DNA from: Anaerolineaceae bacterium
GTDB lineage: Bacteria > Chloroflexota > Anaerolineae > Aggregatilineales > Phototrophicaceae
DNA length: 64,000 bases
Assembly: GCA_028818375.1 (NCBI GenBank)
Contig: JAPPOB010000010.1
Location: 1,426,001-1,490,000, forward strand
Direction of reading: 5' to 3'
Each line of letters starts with the position of its first letter. Within the stretch, counting starts at the first letter, position 1. The notes under the pieces were generated by a model, which saw only the letters and a list, made by a program, of their open reading frames with translations, was not told where the DNA came from and did not search any database. The position numbers and the translations under genes were made by a program. Shown here piece after piece: positions 1-9,375 of this stretch.

Positions 1-507
1 TTTCAGAGCGACGGGAAAGGCAGCCCAAAGTTTCGCGTCAAAGGGTTCCGGCTCCTGCACACCGAATACTTGCCTGCTGACAGTTTTGTCGACATCCATG
101 GCTCGCCAGTAAAGGTCAACGCTTTGTGGCAAATCTGGCAGCGTGGGGTAAATAACCTTCATCCTGTACCTGCGTGTGACGAATGGCTCGATCTATTTAC
201 TGTCGACATGCGCAAAGAGAGACTTTGTGGTCAGGCTAGGTTAGGCGAGGCTGATTTCTTTCTTCAGCGCACATTCTTCAAATCGCCACCATCACTGGTC
301 AAAGATTTTTCGGAAGTGCGCTATGTCTGTGGATATGGTCTGATAATCAAAAAAGACAGACAGGCAATCATCGACCTTCTTGACAAGGCTGATTGGGTCC
401 AATACAGCAATCTCGCCGCCCACAATTGTCGCCACATCAGCATGTACCATATCAGGCAAGTGCTCACTGATGCTGGTTACACGGACGCGCAAGCTGTAGC
501 GGGCTAA
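1..507 (+). CDS. C-terminal part of a probable DNA methyltransferase (5' end outside the window)
   Basis: The frame is open from base 1, so this is the 3' portion of a gene that begins upstream; about 168 residues are visible. It ends 2 bases before a restriction-endonuclease-like gene, the usual layout of a type II restriction-modification pair. The stretch VKVNALWQIWQR followed by basic and aromatic residues recalls the target-recognition end of adenine-type DNA methyltransferases. No SAM-binding motif lies in the visible part, so the assignment rests mainly on context. The base composition is clearly more AT-rich than everything after about 1100, which suggests horizontal acquisition. It could also be another subunit of a restriction system. 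Confidence 0.5.
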   Translation, partial: FQSDGKGSPKFRVKGFRLLHTEYLPADSFVDIHGSPVKVNALWQIWQRGVNNLHPVPACDEWLDLFTVDMRKERLCGQARLGEADFFLQRTFFKSPPSLVKDFSEVRYVCGYGLIIKKDRQAIIDLLDKADWVQYSNLAAHNCRHISMYHIRQVLTDAGYTDAQAVAG

Positions 508-509
508 AC

Positions 510-1049
510 ATGACAATTGATCACAAAGCACTGATGCAAAGTGTTTTGATTCAATACGAAAACGCAAAAAAGTGGCAGGGCGCACCATTCGGCCACATTA
601 AAAGCCTGTCAAACAGTCATGTAGGAAATGTAGGTCAAGATTTCATTGAATTATTGTGCAAAACAATAGGATTTGATTGTGTGTTTCCTGCAACAAGCAG
701 GGGGACAAGAAGCACACAGCATCCTTGGGATATGAGAATCGAGTACGCAACCTTTGAAGTCAAGACCGCGACTGAAGACATAAGCGGCAACTTTCAATTC
801 AACCATGTTCGTTACCATCGGGAATACGAAGCTCTTCTTTGTCTTGGAATTGCCCCATCAAATCTCTACTTTGGCGCTTGGCTAAAGGATGACGTGGTTA
901 CTGGAAGGGCTGGTAGACTCGTGACAATGGACAAAGGATCTTCAGCCACATTCAAATTGACGAAAAGCAAAGCCCAGATACATCCAATTGCGGATTTCGA
1001 CTCTCAAATCATTGAGTTGCTCGCTTTGCTTGAAAATCGCAGACAATAG
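510..1049 (+). CDS. Putative type II restriction endonuclease (PD-(D/E)xK fold)
   Basis: A 179-residue protein starting 2 bases after the upstream gene, so probably translationally coupled to it. It carries a likely nuclease core: D74 in HPWDMR, then E83-V-K85 in TFEVKTA, matching the D...ExK metal-binding signature, with an upstream acidic helix GQDFIELL that may add a ligand. After the core there is a repetitive beta-rich part and a C-terminal leucine-rich helix. Length and position fit the endonuclease of a small restriction-modification system whose methyltransferase would be the truncated upstream gene. The low GC agrees with recent transfer. The recognition sequence cannot be inferred, and a Mrr-like or other PD-(D/E)xK nuclease remains possible. 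Confidence 0.6.
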   Translation: MTIDHKALMQSVLIQYENAKKWQGAPFGHIKSLSNSHVGNVGQDFIELLCKTIGFDCVFPATSRGTRSTQHPWDMRIEYATFEVKTATEDISGNFQFNHVRYHREYEALLCLGIAPSNLYFGAWLKDDVVTGRAGRLVTMDKGSSATFKLTKSKAQIHPIADFDSQIIELLALLENRRQ

Positions 1050-1098
1050 CCAACCCGTTTCGTCTTTCATCAAGCCGTTTCACGCCAACATCAAACGT

Positions 1099-1104
1099 TA
1101 TACT
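1099..1104 (+). promoter_or_regulatory. -10 element TATACT before the methyltransferase gene
   Basis: TATACT stands only 6 bases before the ATG at 1111, so a transcript starting about 7 bases downstream would be leaderless or nearly so. It is the same hexamer seen upstream of dnaN, clpC, the TIM-barrel isomerase and both Uma2 genes. No convincing -35 is visible. Confidence 0.4.
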
Positions 1105-1110
1105 GCCGCC

Positions 1111-1854
1111 ATGAACGCGCGCACCCGCCGGCGACTGGCCACCATCAACCGTAAATTCTACCGCGAGGTGGCGCAGGAGTTCGACCGCACGCGCGCCAGG
1201 CCCTGGGCCGGCTGGAAACCCCTGCTGCCTCACCTGGCCACCCTGCCGCCGCAGCCGCGCGTGCTCGACGTCGGCTGCGGCAACGGCCGCTTCGCCCGCT
1301 ACCTGATGGATCACATCGGCGCCATCCAGTACACCGGCGTGGACTATTCGCCGGAAATGCTGCACATGGCCCGCGAGCGCCTGCCCGACGCGCAGCTGAT
1401 CGCGCGCGACCTGGTCAGCGAGGCGCCGCCCGCCGGCCCCTTCGACCTGGTCGTCTGCTTCGGCTTCCTGCACCACGTCCCCGGCAGGGCGCAGCGCTTG
1501 GAACTGGTGCGAGCGCTGGCGCAGGCCCTCGCGCCGGGCGGCCTGCTGACCTTCGTCACCTGGCGCTTCGCCGATTTCGAGCGGCTCAGCCGGCGCATAG
1601 TCCCATGGCCGGCGGACCTCGCCGACGAGGTCGAAAATAACGACTTTCTGCTGGACTGGAAGCGCGGCGCCTACGCCCTGCGTTATTGCCACCACTGCGA
1701 CGCCGCCGAGCACCGGGCGCTGGTCGACGCTGCGGGCCTGGTCGAGATCGCCAGCTGGTGCGCCGACGGCCCGGACAACGCCGCCAACCGCTTCAGCCTG
1801 CTGCAACGGCCGCACCAGGGCGCCGCGCCGGAGCCGGACGCTTGCGCCGACTGA
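1111..1854 (+). CDS. Class I SAM-dependent methyltransferase, Trm9-like
   Basis: A 247-residue Rossmann-fold methyltransferase. Motif I is LDVGCGNGRF near residue 55, an acidic residue for the ribose follows in GVDYSPEM, and motif IV/post-I is DLVVCFGFLHHV. The later stretch NDFLLDWKRGAYALRYCHH resembles the Trm9/ALKBH8-type methyltransferases that act on wobble uridine side chains, so tRNA is a plausible substrate; that is inference. I chose ATG 1111 over the earlier in-frame codon at 988 because the upstream codons overlap the low-GC endonuclease gene and a -10 element sits directly before 1111. The 3' end overlaps the trmB-like gene by 13 bases, suggesting one tRNA-modification transcript. 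Confidence 0.75.
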   Translation: MNARTRRRLATINRKFYREVAQEFDRTRARPWAGWKPLLPHLATLPPQPRVLDVGCGNGRFARYLMDHIGAIQYTGVDYSPEMLHMARERLPDAQLIARDLVSEAPPAGPFDLVVCFGFLHHVPGRAQRLELVRALAQALAPGGLLTFVTWRFADFERLSRRIVPWPADLADEVENNDFLLDWKRGAYALRYCHHCDAAEHRALVDAAGLVEIASWCADGPDNAANRFSLLQRPHQGAAPEPDACAD

Positions 1855-2834
1855 ACGTCCGCCGCCTGCCCTGGCCGACGGACTGGGCGGTACTCTTCGG
1901 CGCCGGGCGCCCGCTTGTGCTGGAGATCGGCTTCGGCCAGGGGCACTTCCTGCTGCATCTGGCGCGCGAGCGACCCGACGCCAACCTCATCGGCCTCGAA
2001 ATTTCCAACCGCTGCCTGAGCCGTGTGGAGCGCGCCGTCGAGCGCCAGGGCCTGCGTCAGGTGCGTCTCATCCACAGCATGGCCGAGACTGCCCTGCAAT
2101 TCCTCTTCACGACGGCCTCGATCGACGAGGTGCACGTCAATTTCCCCGACCCCTGGTTTCGCAAGCGCCACCGCCACCGCCGCCTGATGCAGCGCCAGAC
2201 GCTCGACCTGCTGGTCAATCGCCTGCGGCCCGGCGCCGGCCTCACCCTGGCCACCGATATCCGCGCCTACGCGGAGATGAGCCATGCGCTGCTGGACGCC
2301 ACGCCCGGCCTCGACAACCAGCTGGACGCGCCCTGGGTGGGGTCGCTGCCGGGCCGCGTCGTCACCCGCTACGAGCGAGTCGCGCGCGAGGAAGGGCGCC
2401 GCTGCTATTTTATGGTCTGGCGCCGTAACGGCCGGCCGCCCCCTGCCGCGCCGCGCGCGAAGGAGCTACCCATGCCGCACGTCCTCCTGCGAAGTCCGAT
2501 GTCCCTGGCAGCCATACGCGCGCGCTTCGAACCCCGGCAGTGGCACAGCGGCGCGACGCACGTCAGTTGCAGCCGCGTCTTCCTCGGCGAACGCTCGCTG
2601 CTTTTTGACGTCTACGTCAAGGAGCCCAACATCGACCAGCACCTGGCCCTGCTGCTGCTGGAGCGGCGCAACTGGCCCGGCGAGTTCACGCTGCAGCCGG
2701 CCATGTACGGCCACCCGCGCGCCACGGAAGGGCTGCACCTGGCGATCAACGCCCTGGCGGACTGGTTGCTCGCCCTGGATGAGGGGGCCACCCTGCTCGG
2801 CCGCAAGACGGGCGCCGCGGAGCCCGACGGCTAG
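1842..2834 (+). CDS. trmB: tRNA (guanine-N7-)-methyltransferase with a C-terminal extension
   Basis: The first 190 or so residues are a TrmB domain, which makes m7G46 in tRNA: the SAM motif LEIGFGQGHFLLHLA, the GLEISNRC segment, and the family signature VNFPDPWFRKRHRHRR. An additional domain of about 120 residues follows (from MPHVLLRS to the end); I recall similar extensions in Chloroflexota and Deinococcus-Thermus TrmB proteins. TTG 1842 is chosen as start because GGAG at 1830-1833 lies 8 bases before it and no better codon fits; it overlaps the upstream gene. Inside the frame, AAGGAG at 2460-2465 stands 6 bases before an in-frame ATG at 2472, so the extension could also be made as a separate protein. 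The stop codon shares the palindrome CTAG with the convergent SDR gene. Confidence 0.85.
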   Translation: MRRLNVRRLPWPTDWAVLFGAGRPLVLEIGFGQGHFLLHLARERPDANLIGLEISNRCLSRVERAVERQGLRQVRLIHSMAETALQFLFTTASIDEVHVNFPDPWFRKRHRHRRLMQRQTLDLLVNRLRPGAGLTLATDIRAYAEMSHALLDATPGLDNQLDAPWVGSLPGRVVTRYERVAREEGRRCYFMVWRRNGRPPPAAPRAKELPMPHVLLRSPMSLAAIRARFEPRQWHSGATHVSCSRVFLGERSLLFDVYVKEPNIDQHLALLLLERRNWPGEFTLQPAMYGHPRATEGLHLAINALADWLLALDEGATLLGRKTGAAEPDG

Positions 2835-3622
2835 TCCCCGGAGGGGCTGAACAGGCCGATCGACAGGCCGCCATCGACGACGACGTTGGCGCCGGTCATG
2901 AAGGAGGCGTCCTCGCTGCACAGGAAGAGCGCCACGCGCGCGATCTCGCGCGGTTGTCCCACGCGTCCCAGGGGATGCAGGTCGCCCCAGGACTCCAAAG
3001 TTTCCTCCACGGCCTCAGGTTGGAACAGACGCGCCGACTCGCGCAACATGGGGGTGTCGATCGAACCGGGCGAGACGGCGTTGACGCGCACACCCTCGCC
3101 CGCGTGGTCCAGCGCCATGGTGCGCGTCATGGCGATGATCGCGCCCTTGGTCGCGGCGTAGGCCGCCACGTCCGGCTGACTCATGATACCCTGCACCGAG
3201 GCGATGCTGATCACCGCGCCGCCGCCGCGCGCCGCCATGGCAGGGATGCAGTGGCGCGACGCCAGATAGACGCCCTTCAGGTTGACGTCGATGGTGCGGT
3301 CCCAGGTGTCTTCGTCCGTCGTGACCACCGAGCCGTAGGTCTGGACGGCGGCGCTGTTGACCAGAAAGTCGATGCCGCCGAAATGATCGCAGGCCGCCAC
3401 CACCATGCGCGCCACGGACTCTTCCCCCGCGACGTCCGTGCGCTGAAACAGCGCCTGGCCCCCCGCGGCATCAATGGAGGCCGCCAGTTCGGCGCCTTGC
3501 CTTTCATTGACGTCGGCGATCACCACCGCGGCGCCCTCCGCCGCGAATTCCTGCGCGCAGGCGCGGCCGATGCCCGTGCTGCCGCCGGTCACCACCGCGA
3601 CCCTGTCCGTGAAGCGCTTCAT
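2831..3622 (-). CDS. Short-chain dehydrogenase/reductase (probable sugar or sugar-acid dehydrogenase)
   Basis: A 263-residue classical SDR. The cofactor motif TGGSTGIG is near residue 13 and IADVN suggests NAD preference. NSAA follows, then the active-site serine region SIASVQG and the catalytic YAATK. The gene lies 13 bases downstream of fucU on the same strand, so the likely role is oxidation in L-fucose or related deoxy-sugar catabolism, for example L-fucose or 2-keto-3-deoxy-fuconate dehydrogenase. The family signature is certain; the substrate is inferred from the neighbour. The stop codon at 2831-2833 overlaps the trmB stop within one CTAG. Confidence 0.85.
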   Translation of the reverse strand: MKRFTDRVAVVTGGSTGIGRACAQEFAAEGAAVVIADVNERQGAELAASIDAAGGQALFQRTDVAGEESVARMVVAACDHFGGIDFLVNSAAVQTYGSVVTTDEDTWDRTIDVNLKGVYLASRHCIPAMAARGGGAVISIASVQGIMSQPDVAAYAATKGAIIAMTRTMALDHAGEGVRVNAVSPGSIDTPMLRESARLFQPEAVEETLESWGDLHPLGRVGQPREIARVALFLCSEDASFMTGANVVVDGGLSIGLFSPSGD

Positions 3623-3635
3623 GCTCCTGTTCCTT

Positions 3636-4073
3636 TCAGCCGGCCGGAGGCGTCACGCCCTTGGCCAGGATGATATTGCCGTATTTGGCGGTCTCGCCGG
3701 TCATCACCACGGCGTAGGCCGCGCGGGCGCGCTCGTAAAAGGCGAATCGCTCCAGGCGGGCGATGGCCGGCGTATCTGGCGCGTGGCGGTCGATGGCCGC
3801 CCGGAAGCCGGCCTCGACGCCGGGGTCGAAGTCATCGCCAGGCACGGGTTCCATCGTCAGCGCCGGCGAGTCCACGTAACTGTCCAGCACGAAGAGCGGC
3901 AAAATGGCGTCCAGCAGGGGCGCCACCCGCAGTCCGTCCGCCCGCAGCACGCGCTGCCCTACCGACTCGCCCGGGAAATGGGCGTCGGCCAGCACCAGTT
4001 CGTCGCCGTGGCCCATACGGTAGAGCACGTCCAGCAATTCCGGTGAAATCAACGGGGAAATGCCGCGCAACAT
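3636..4073 (-). CDS. fucU: L-fucose mutarotase, RbsD/FucU family
   Basis: 145 residues, the normal family size. FucU interconverts the anomers of L-fucose (RbsD does so for ribose) so that downstream enzymes get the correct form. The N-terminal catalytic signature [14 protein letters not shown] and the C-terminal [14 protein letters not shown] are diagnostic and favour FucU over RbsD. Start ATG 4071-4073 was chosen because the longer open frame adds an Arg/Ser-rich stretch antisense to the next gene and the family begins at MLRGISP. It is first of a two-gene operon with the SDR. A possible -10, TAAACT on the minus strand at 4129-4134, lies in the 79-base divergent region. Confidence 0.9.
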   Translation of the reverse strand: MLRGISPLISPELLDVLYRMGHGDELVLADAHFPGESVGQRVLRADGLRVAPLLDAILPLFVLDSYVDSPALTMEPVPGDDFDPGVEAGFRAAIDRHAPDTPAIARLERFAFYERARAAYAVVMTGETAKYGNIILAKGVTPPAG

Positions 4074-4152
4074 GGTCGCCTCCGCCCCTGTTCGCCATCG
4101 GGCCCGCTTGCCTGTAGACTCGGCGCCCAGTTTACCGCAAGCCGGAGCGCCG

Positions 4153-6891
4153 ATGCGCCACTCCCCGCAATTGCGCGCCGCGGGCGTCCCGCTGCTGCTG
4201 CTGGCGCTGACGCTCCTGCATCTGGCGCCACTGGCCTTCAGCGGCCTCATCCTGGGGCGCGGCGACGCCTTCAATTACTTCTACCCCTGGTGGACGGCGC
4301 GCAACGCGGCCTTCATGGCCGGCGAGCTGCCTCTGTGGTCGCCCGAGATCTTCATGGGCGTGCCCCTGCTGGCCAACCCCCAGGCGGGCACGTTCTACCC
4401 GCCCAACTGGCCTCTGCTGCCGCTGTCAGCGCCCGACGGCATCCGCCTCAGCGCCCTGCTGCACGTCTTCCTCGCCCAGTGGGGCATGTACCGCCTGGCG
4501 CGGCGCCGTCTCGACACCCTGCCGGCGCTGGCCGCTGCGTTGCTCTTCGGCCTCGGCGGCTTCGTCGGCGCGCAAATCGAGCAGATCAACCAGTTGCAGG
4601 GCGTCGCTTGGCTGCCCTGGCTGCTGCTATGGCTGTTGCGCGGGATGCAGGGGGTGCGTTCCTGTCTGCTGCTGCTGGCGGCGGGCCTGGCGCTGCAGTT
4701 CCTCAGCGGGCATACGCAGACGGCCTTCATCAGCGCGGCGGGCCTGGCGCTGGTGGCTGTCCTGCAGGCCCGAGCGGCGGAGGCCTCCGGCAGACTGCGA
4801 CGCAGGGCGCGCGCCCTGCTTCAGTTGCTGGCCGCGCCGGCCATGGCGCTGCTGCTGGCCGCGCCCCAGTTGCTGCCGACGCTTGAGCTCAGCGGGCAGT
4901 CGCAGCGCAGCGGCGGCCTCTCGCCCTACGAGGTGCTGGCCTTTTCCTTCAATCCACTGGTGGCCGGGCGCGGCCTGCTGCCCGGCTATGACGGGCTGCT
5001 CTTCGGCGAGTTCGTGGCCTACGGCGGCGTCATCGGCCTGGGACTGGCGCTGCTGACGCCCTTCCTGCCGCATGGCACGGGACTGCGCCGCGAGCGGACG
5101 CTGTGGCTCGTGCCGGCGCTGGCAGGTCTGCTGCTGGCCCTCGGCGAATTCAACCCGCTGTGGCATGTCCTGGCCCGCCTCCCGGGTTTCAATCTGTTTC
5201 GCGTGCCGGCGCGCTGGCTGCTCCTCTATTCCATCGGCAGCGCCATGTTGGGCGGCATCGCCCTGCAGACCCTGCTGCGCAGCGCATGGCGACCCCGAGC
5301 CGCACAGCTCGCCGCCGTCGCGCTCATCGTGTTGACCCTGATGCTCGTCAGCCCTCTCGTCGTCCACTACCCCGCGGCGGTGATAGGCCCGGCCGCGCCC
5401 ACGCCGTGCACCTGGTTGGCCTGGGCCCTGGCCCTGCTGGTCCTGCTCTCCCTGCTTCGCGCCCTGCCGCGCCTGGGCCCCGCGCGCGTCGGCCCGCTGC
5501 TCCTGATCGCCCTGGCCGCCGAGCTTTACCTGGCCGGCCGCGCCCTGCCCTTCAACCACCTGGCGCCGCCCGACACCTGGAGCGAAGAGCGCCCCACCGT
5601 GCGCCGGTTGCGCGCCTGGAACGAGGGCCTGACGCCGCCGGAGCGCTTTCTCACGATCAGCGAGTTGCTGTTTGAGACGGCGGACCAGGAGGCGCAGCAG
5701 GCCCGCCACGCGGACCTCGGGCTGTCGCCACTGGCCGCCCGCCAACACCTGGTGGCGCTCAAGAGCCAGGAGATTCTGACGCCGAACCTGGCGCTGGGGC
5801 GCAGTCTGCCGGGTATGGATGGCTTCGGCGGCGGCCTGCTACCCACGCGCTGGTACAGCTCCTTCAGCCAGTTGCTGGGCGATGAGCCGCACCCCGACGG
5901 TCGTCTGCACTTGTCGCTGGGTGTGATTCAGGAGGTCTGCCGCCGCGTCTGCGTGCCGGACGGGCGCTGGCTGCAACTGGGCAATGTCCGCCATCTCATC
6001 ACGGACCGCACCCAGGAGCTGTGGCATGAGGGCGTCCGCTTCGATACCCAGCTGGCGCAACTGGCCGGGCTGGCGGCCACCGTCCGCGCCGCCAACCCCG
6101 ACGACTTCAGCGCCGACGCCCTGGACCTGCTGGTGGAACCAGGCAGCACGCCCGCCGCGTTCTTCATCAATGCGACAGGTGAACGGCGTCCGCTCGCCAT
6201 CGTCAGCGGTCCGTTCCCCGTGTATGATCTGCAGCACTGGCGCCTGCGACCCGATGCAGCCACGGCGCCGCAGCGCATCGAGCTGCGCAGCGACGTCGCG
6301 GGCGGCATCGTCGCGGCCAGCCTGGTCGACAGCGTCAGCGGCGACTTCCGCCAGCTGACGCCGGATCCCTGGCGTCGGCTGTACGCCCGGGACGTCAAGG
6401 TCTACGCCAACGACGACGCCCTGCCCCGCGCCTTTCTCGTGCCCGCGGCGATTTACGAGCCGGACCAGGACGCGGCGCTGCGGCGCATGCGGGCGGCGGA
6501 CTTCGACCCGGCGCGCAGTGTGTTGCTCCACAGTCCGCCGCCACAGTCCGCCATCGCCACTTCCGCAGCGGAGGCCCCGCCAGGCGCGGCGCGCATCACG
6601 CGTTACACGGCGACGGAAATCGACCTGGCGGTGGAGAGCGACGCGCCAGCCTGGCTCGTGCTCGGCGATGCCTGGTATCCGGGTTGGGAAGCCTGGGTCG
6701 ACGGCGCGCCGGTGGTCGTCCAGCGCGCCAACCTGATGTTCCGCGCCCTGGCCCTGCCGGCCGGCGCGCGCGATGTGCGTTTCCGTTTTCAACCAGCCTG
6801 GCTGCCCGGCGCGCTACTGGTCGGCGCGGCCGCCTGGCTGCTGTGGCTGCCGGCCACCGTCTTCTGTCTGCGGCGCGAGGAGATCTTATGA
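4153..6891 (+). CDS. YfhO-like polytopic membrane protein
   Basis: A 912-residue protein with a hydrophobic N-terminal half of about a dozen predicted helices and a mostly soluble C-terminal part that ends in one more membrane helix. The early motif [13 protein letters not shown] and the stretch [17 protein letters not shown] match YfhO/DUF6541-type membrane proteins, which are distant relatives of lipid-linked-sugar glycosyltransferases; in Bacillus a relative glycosylates lipoteichoic acid. A role in cell-surface glycosylation is therefore plausible but not shown. ATG 4153 has GGAG 5-8 bases upstream and starts the predicted signal-anchor. The TGA stop overlaps the next start in ATGA, so the two genes are coupled. 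Confidence 0.75.
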   Translation: MRHSPQLRAAGVPLLLLALTLLHLAPLAFSGLILGRGDAFNYFYPWWTARNAAFMAGELPLWSPEIFMGVPLLANPQAGTFYPPNWPLLPLSAPDGIRLSALLHVFLAQWGMYRLARRRLDTLPALAAALLFGLGGFVGAQIEQINQLQGVAWLPWLLLWLLRGMQGVRSCLLLLAAGLALQFLSGHTQTAFISAAGLALVAVLQARAAEASGRLRRRARALLQLLAAPAMALLLAAPQLLPTLELSGQSQRSGGLSPYEVLAFSFNPLVAGRGLLPGYDGLLFGEFVAYGGVIGLGLALLTPFLPHGTGLRRERTLWLVPALAGLLLALGEFNPLWHVLARLPGFNLFRVPARWLLLYSIGSAMLGGIALQTLLRSAWRPRAAQLAAVALIVLTLMLVSPLVVHYPAAVIGPAAPTPCTWLAWALALLVLLSLLRALPRLGPARVGPLLLIALAAELYLAGRALPFNHLAPPDTWSEERPTVRRLRAWNEGLTPPERFLTISELLFETADQEAQQARHADLGLSPLAARQHLVALKSQEILTPNLALGRSLPGMDGFGGGLLPTRWYSSFSQLLGDEPHPDGRLHLSLGVIQEVCRRVCVPDGRWLQLGNVRHLITDRTQELWHEGVRFDTQLAQLAGLAATVRAANPDDFSADALDLLVEPGSTPAAFFINATGERRPLAIVSGPFPVYDLQHWRLRPDAATAPQRIELRSDVAGGIVAASLVDSVSGDFRQLTPDPWRRLYARDVKVYANDDALPRAFLVPAAIYEPDQDAALRRMRAADFDPARSVLLHSPPPQSAIATSAAEAPPGAARITRYTATEIDLAVESDAPAWLVLGDAWYPGWEAWVDGAPVVVQRANLMFRALALPAGARDVRFRFQPAWLPGALLVGAAAWLLWLPATVFCLRREEIL

Positions 6892-8072
6892 AGATCACAA
6901 GCGTACGAACCTTCATCGTGGACGGCGGCTTCCGTCCCTGAACCTTCGTCAAAATCGAGACCAGCGAGCCCGGCCTGATCGGCTGGGGCGATTGCACAGA
7001 CTGGGGCGCGCCCGGCCCGGTGACCGCTACCGTCGCACGTTTGGCCGACTTCATCGTCGGCCGCGACCCGATGCAGGTGGAGGCCATCTGGTGGGACCTG
7101 GCGGCGGCCTGCGCCCGGCACAACGGCGGCATCGCCTGGAAGGCCATGGCGGGCATCGACTCCGCCCTGTGGGACATTCGCGGCAAGGCCCTGGACGCGC
7201 CCGTCTGGCAACTGCTGGGCGGCAAGTTGCGCGACGACCTGCGCCTCTACTGGTCGCATTGCGGTTCCACGCGTCACAGCCACGCCGAGCTGCTGGGTCT
7301 GCCGCCCTGCCAGAGCCTCGACGACTTGCAACACCTGGCCGGGGAAGTGCTGGAGCGGGGCTACACGGCCATCAAGACCAACCTGATGGCCCTGCGCGAC
7401 CTGCCGCAGGGCGGCGACGGACCGGCGCGTTTTCGCAACACCACCGGCGACGCCCCGGCGCCGGTACTGCGCAGCGCTGACGCCATCGTGGGAACCTTCC
7501 GCGAGGCGCTGGGGCCGGACGTCGACATCGCGCTGGATGTGGCCTTCCGGTTTCGCCTCGGCGGCGCCATCAAACTGGCGCGGGCGCTGGAGCCCCATGC
7601 GCTGATGTGGCTGGAAGTCGAGACTTTCGACGCCGACGCGTTGCAGGTCATCCGCAACGCGACGCGCACGCCGATCTGCACCGGCGAAAGCCTTTACGGC
7701 CAGCAGGGCTTCCTGCCCTTCCTGCAGCGACGCGCCCAGGACATCATCATGCCCGACCTCAGCTGGAACGGCATCACCATGGGGGTGAAGCTGGCCGACC
7801 TCGCCCACGCCCACGACACGCTCTTCGCGCCGCACAACTGCCACAGTCCCCTGGCCACCCTGATCGCGGCCAACGTCTGCGCCACCCTGCCCAACTTTTT
7901 CATTCTGGAATTCGACGTCGACGACGCGCCCTGGCGCGACGACCTGCTCAGCCATCCGCTTGACATTCGCGACGGCCACCTGCAACTGCCGCAATGGCCC
8001 GGCCTCGGCGCGGACCTGATTGAGGAGGAACTGCGCAAACACCCGCCCGGCGACTACCCCTGGGCGCGCTGA
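6888..8072 (+). pseudogene. Enolase-superfamily sugar-acid dehydratase interrupted by an in-frame TGA
   Basis: Read from ATG 6888 the protein begins [17 protein letters not shown], meets TGA at 6939-6941, and continues in the same frame with TFVKIETSEPGLIGWGD to 8072. Family members usually have tryptophan at this point (RPWTFVKIET), so a single TGG-to-TGA change explains the stop. The barrel domain is intact: substrate-base segment AIKTN, metal ligands in ALDVAF, WLEVE and CTGE, and histidine in FAPHNCHSP. The family dehydrates or epimerises sugar acids such as galactonate or fuconate, which fits the nearby fucU and SDR genes. Restarting at GTG 7020 would drop about 44 residues of the substrate-capping domain. 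Sequencing error, a real nonsense mutation and readthrough cannot be told apart here. Confidence 0.75.
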
Positions 8073-8114
8073 ACCCGACTTGCGGAAGGAAAATGCCTGG
8101 TAGCGGTCCGTCGC

Positions 8115-9266
8115 TCAGCCGGTGCGCGCCATGGGCATGATGACGTGGATGAAGTCCTCGCGGTCCTTGAGCTTGAGCACGCCCGGCCCGGGCGGGCCGC
8201 TGCTCTGCAGCAGGACGCGTTCGTCGCTGATGACGTTGAGCACGTCAATCAGGTAGTCGACGTTGAGCGAGATATCCAGTTCGCCGCCCTCGACGTGGGC
8301 ATCGACCATGTCGGTGTTGTCGCCGCGTTCGTTGCTCTTGCCGGCGATGACGACCTCGCCCGGGTCGCTGGGATTGTCGGCCGGGCGCACCAGCACGCGG
8401 GCGCTGCCGCTGGCGTCGCGCGCGAAGATGGCGGCGCGCTTGCAGGCGCGCAGCAGTTCGCCAGTGTAGACCTCGGTGGAGGTGCTGAAGTCGCCGGGGA
8501 TGACGGCGCTGAAATCCGGATAACGATTCTCCAGCAGTTGCGAGGAGACCAGCACGTTGTTGAGATGGAAGAGGACGATATCGCGCTCGCCAGGGAAGGT
8601 GATGCGCACCTCATCGTCGCCGTCGCTGATGATGCGCGCCACTTCCTCCAGCGCGCGGCCCGGGATGACCATACTGCGCGGCTCTTCGAAGTTCTGCTCC
8701 AGCTCACCGGTGCGCACGGCCAGTCGATAACCATCGGCGGCGGCCATGGTCAGGATGTTTTCCTTGAACTCGGCGAAAACCCCGGTCAGCACCGGCCGGT
8801 TGTCCTCACGCGCGGTAGCGAAGACTGTCTGACGAATCATGTTTCGCAGCAGCTCCGCCGGCAGGGCAACCTCGTCGCTGCCGTTGCTCTCCGGCAGCAG
8901 CGGAAACTCGCCGGCGTCGATGCCGCGCAGGGTCGAGACGTTGGCGCCGCAGCGCACCGTCACACTGCGCGTGGAGTCTTCCAGGCTGAGGTCGACGCGC
9001 TCGGGCGAGAGGTTGTTGACGAGGTCGGTCAGGGTGTTGCGCGGCAAGGTGATGGCGCCGGTCTCGCCCACCTGGGCGCCGATCCAGCAGGAGATACTGA
9101 GCCCGCTACTCATGTTCATGGCCGAGAGCCGCAGACGGGCGTCGCCCTCGTCGCCGGTGCGCAACAAAATATTGGCCAGCACCGGCAGGGTCGGCCGGCT
9201 TTCGACCGCGCGTCCGACGATGCCCAGCCCCCGCGCCAGATTTTCCTGCCTCACGCTTACGCGCAT
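8115..9266 (-). CDS. dnaN: DNA polymerase III subunit beta (sliding clamp)
   Basis: A 383-residue beta clamp, close to the usual 365-380. It forms the ring that tethers the replicative polymerase to DNA. Recognisable segments are RPTLPVLANILLR near the N-terminus, the second-domain TVFATAREDNRPVLTGV, and the C-terminal VDYLIDVLNVI with the terminal IMPMARTG. A loop rich in Asp and Asn around residues 310-330 looks slightly longer than in reference clamps. dnaA and recF are not next to it and no DnaA-box cluster is visible upstream, so this is not an obvious chromosome origin. A TATACT -10 lies at 9301-9306 on the minus strand. Confidence 0.95.
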   Translation of the reverse strand: MRVSVRQENLARGLGIVGRAVESRPTLPVLANILLRTGDEGDARLRLSAMNMSSGLSISCWIGAQVGETGAITLPRNTLTDLVNNLSPERVDLSLEDSTRSVTVRCGANVSTLRGIDAGEFPLLPESNGSDEVALPAELLRNMIRQTVFATAREDNRPVLTGVFAEFKENILTMAAADGYRLAVRTGELEQNFEEPRSMVIPGRALEEVARIISDGDDEVRITFPGERDIVLFHLNNVLVSSQLLENRYPDFSAVIPGDFSTSTEVYTGELLRACKRAAIFARDASGSARVLVRPADNPSDPGEVVIAGKSNERGDNTDMVDAHVEGGELDISLNVDYLIDVLNVISDERVLLQSSGPPGPGVLKLKDREDFIHVIMPMARTG

Positions 9267-9300
9267 CTCAGGCCCCGTTCTTCTGCCCCGTTTGCGCCGC

Positions 9301-9306
9301 AGTATA
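9301..9306 (-). promoter_or_regulatory. dnaN -10 element
   Basis: On the minus strand the hexamer is TATACT, preceded by CGC. It stands 35 bases upstream of the dnaN ATG, giving a leader of about 28 bases. No clear -35 box was found at 16-18 bases. Confidence 0.5.
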
Positions 9307-9375
9307 GCGACGGGTCAGGGCAGTTTCAACCTGGGCCAGTGGCCGCCCTGGCCCACCCGTCTGATAACAACCCGG

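Noticed and set aside
6939..6941. TGA read as selenocysteine or as tryptophan by an altered code
   Set aside because: TGA terminates many other genes in the window. No selenocysteine is known in the enolase superfamily, and I saw no clear SECIS-like stem just downstream.
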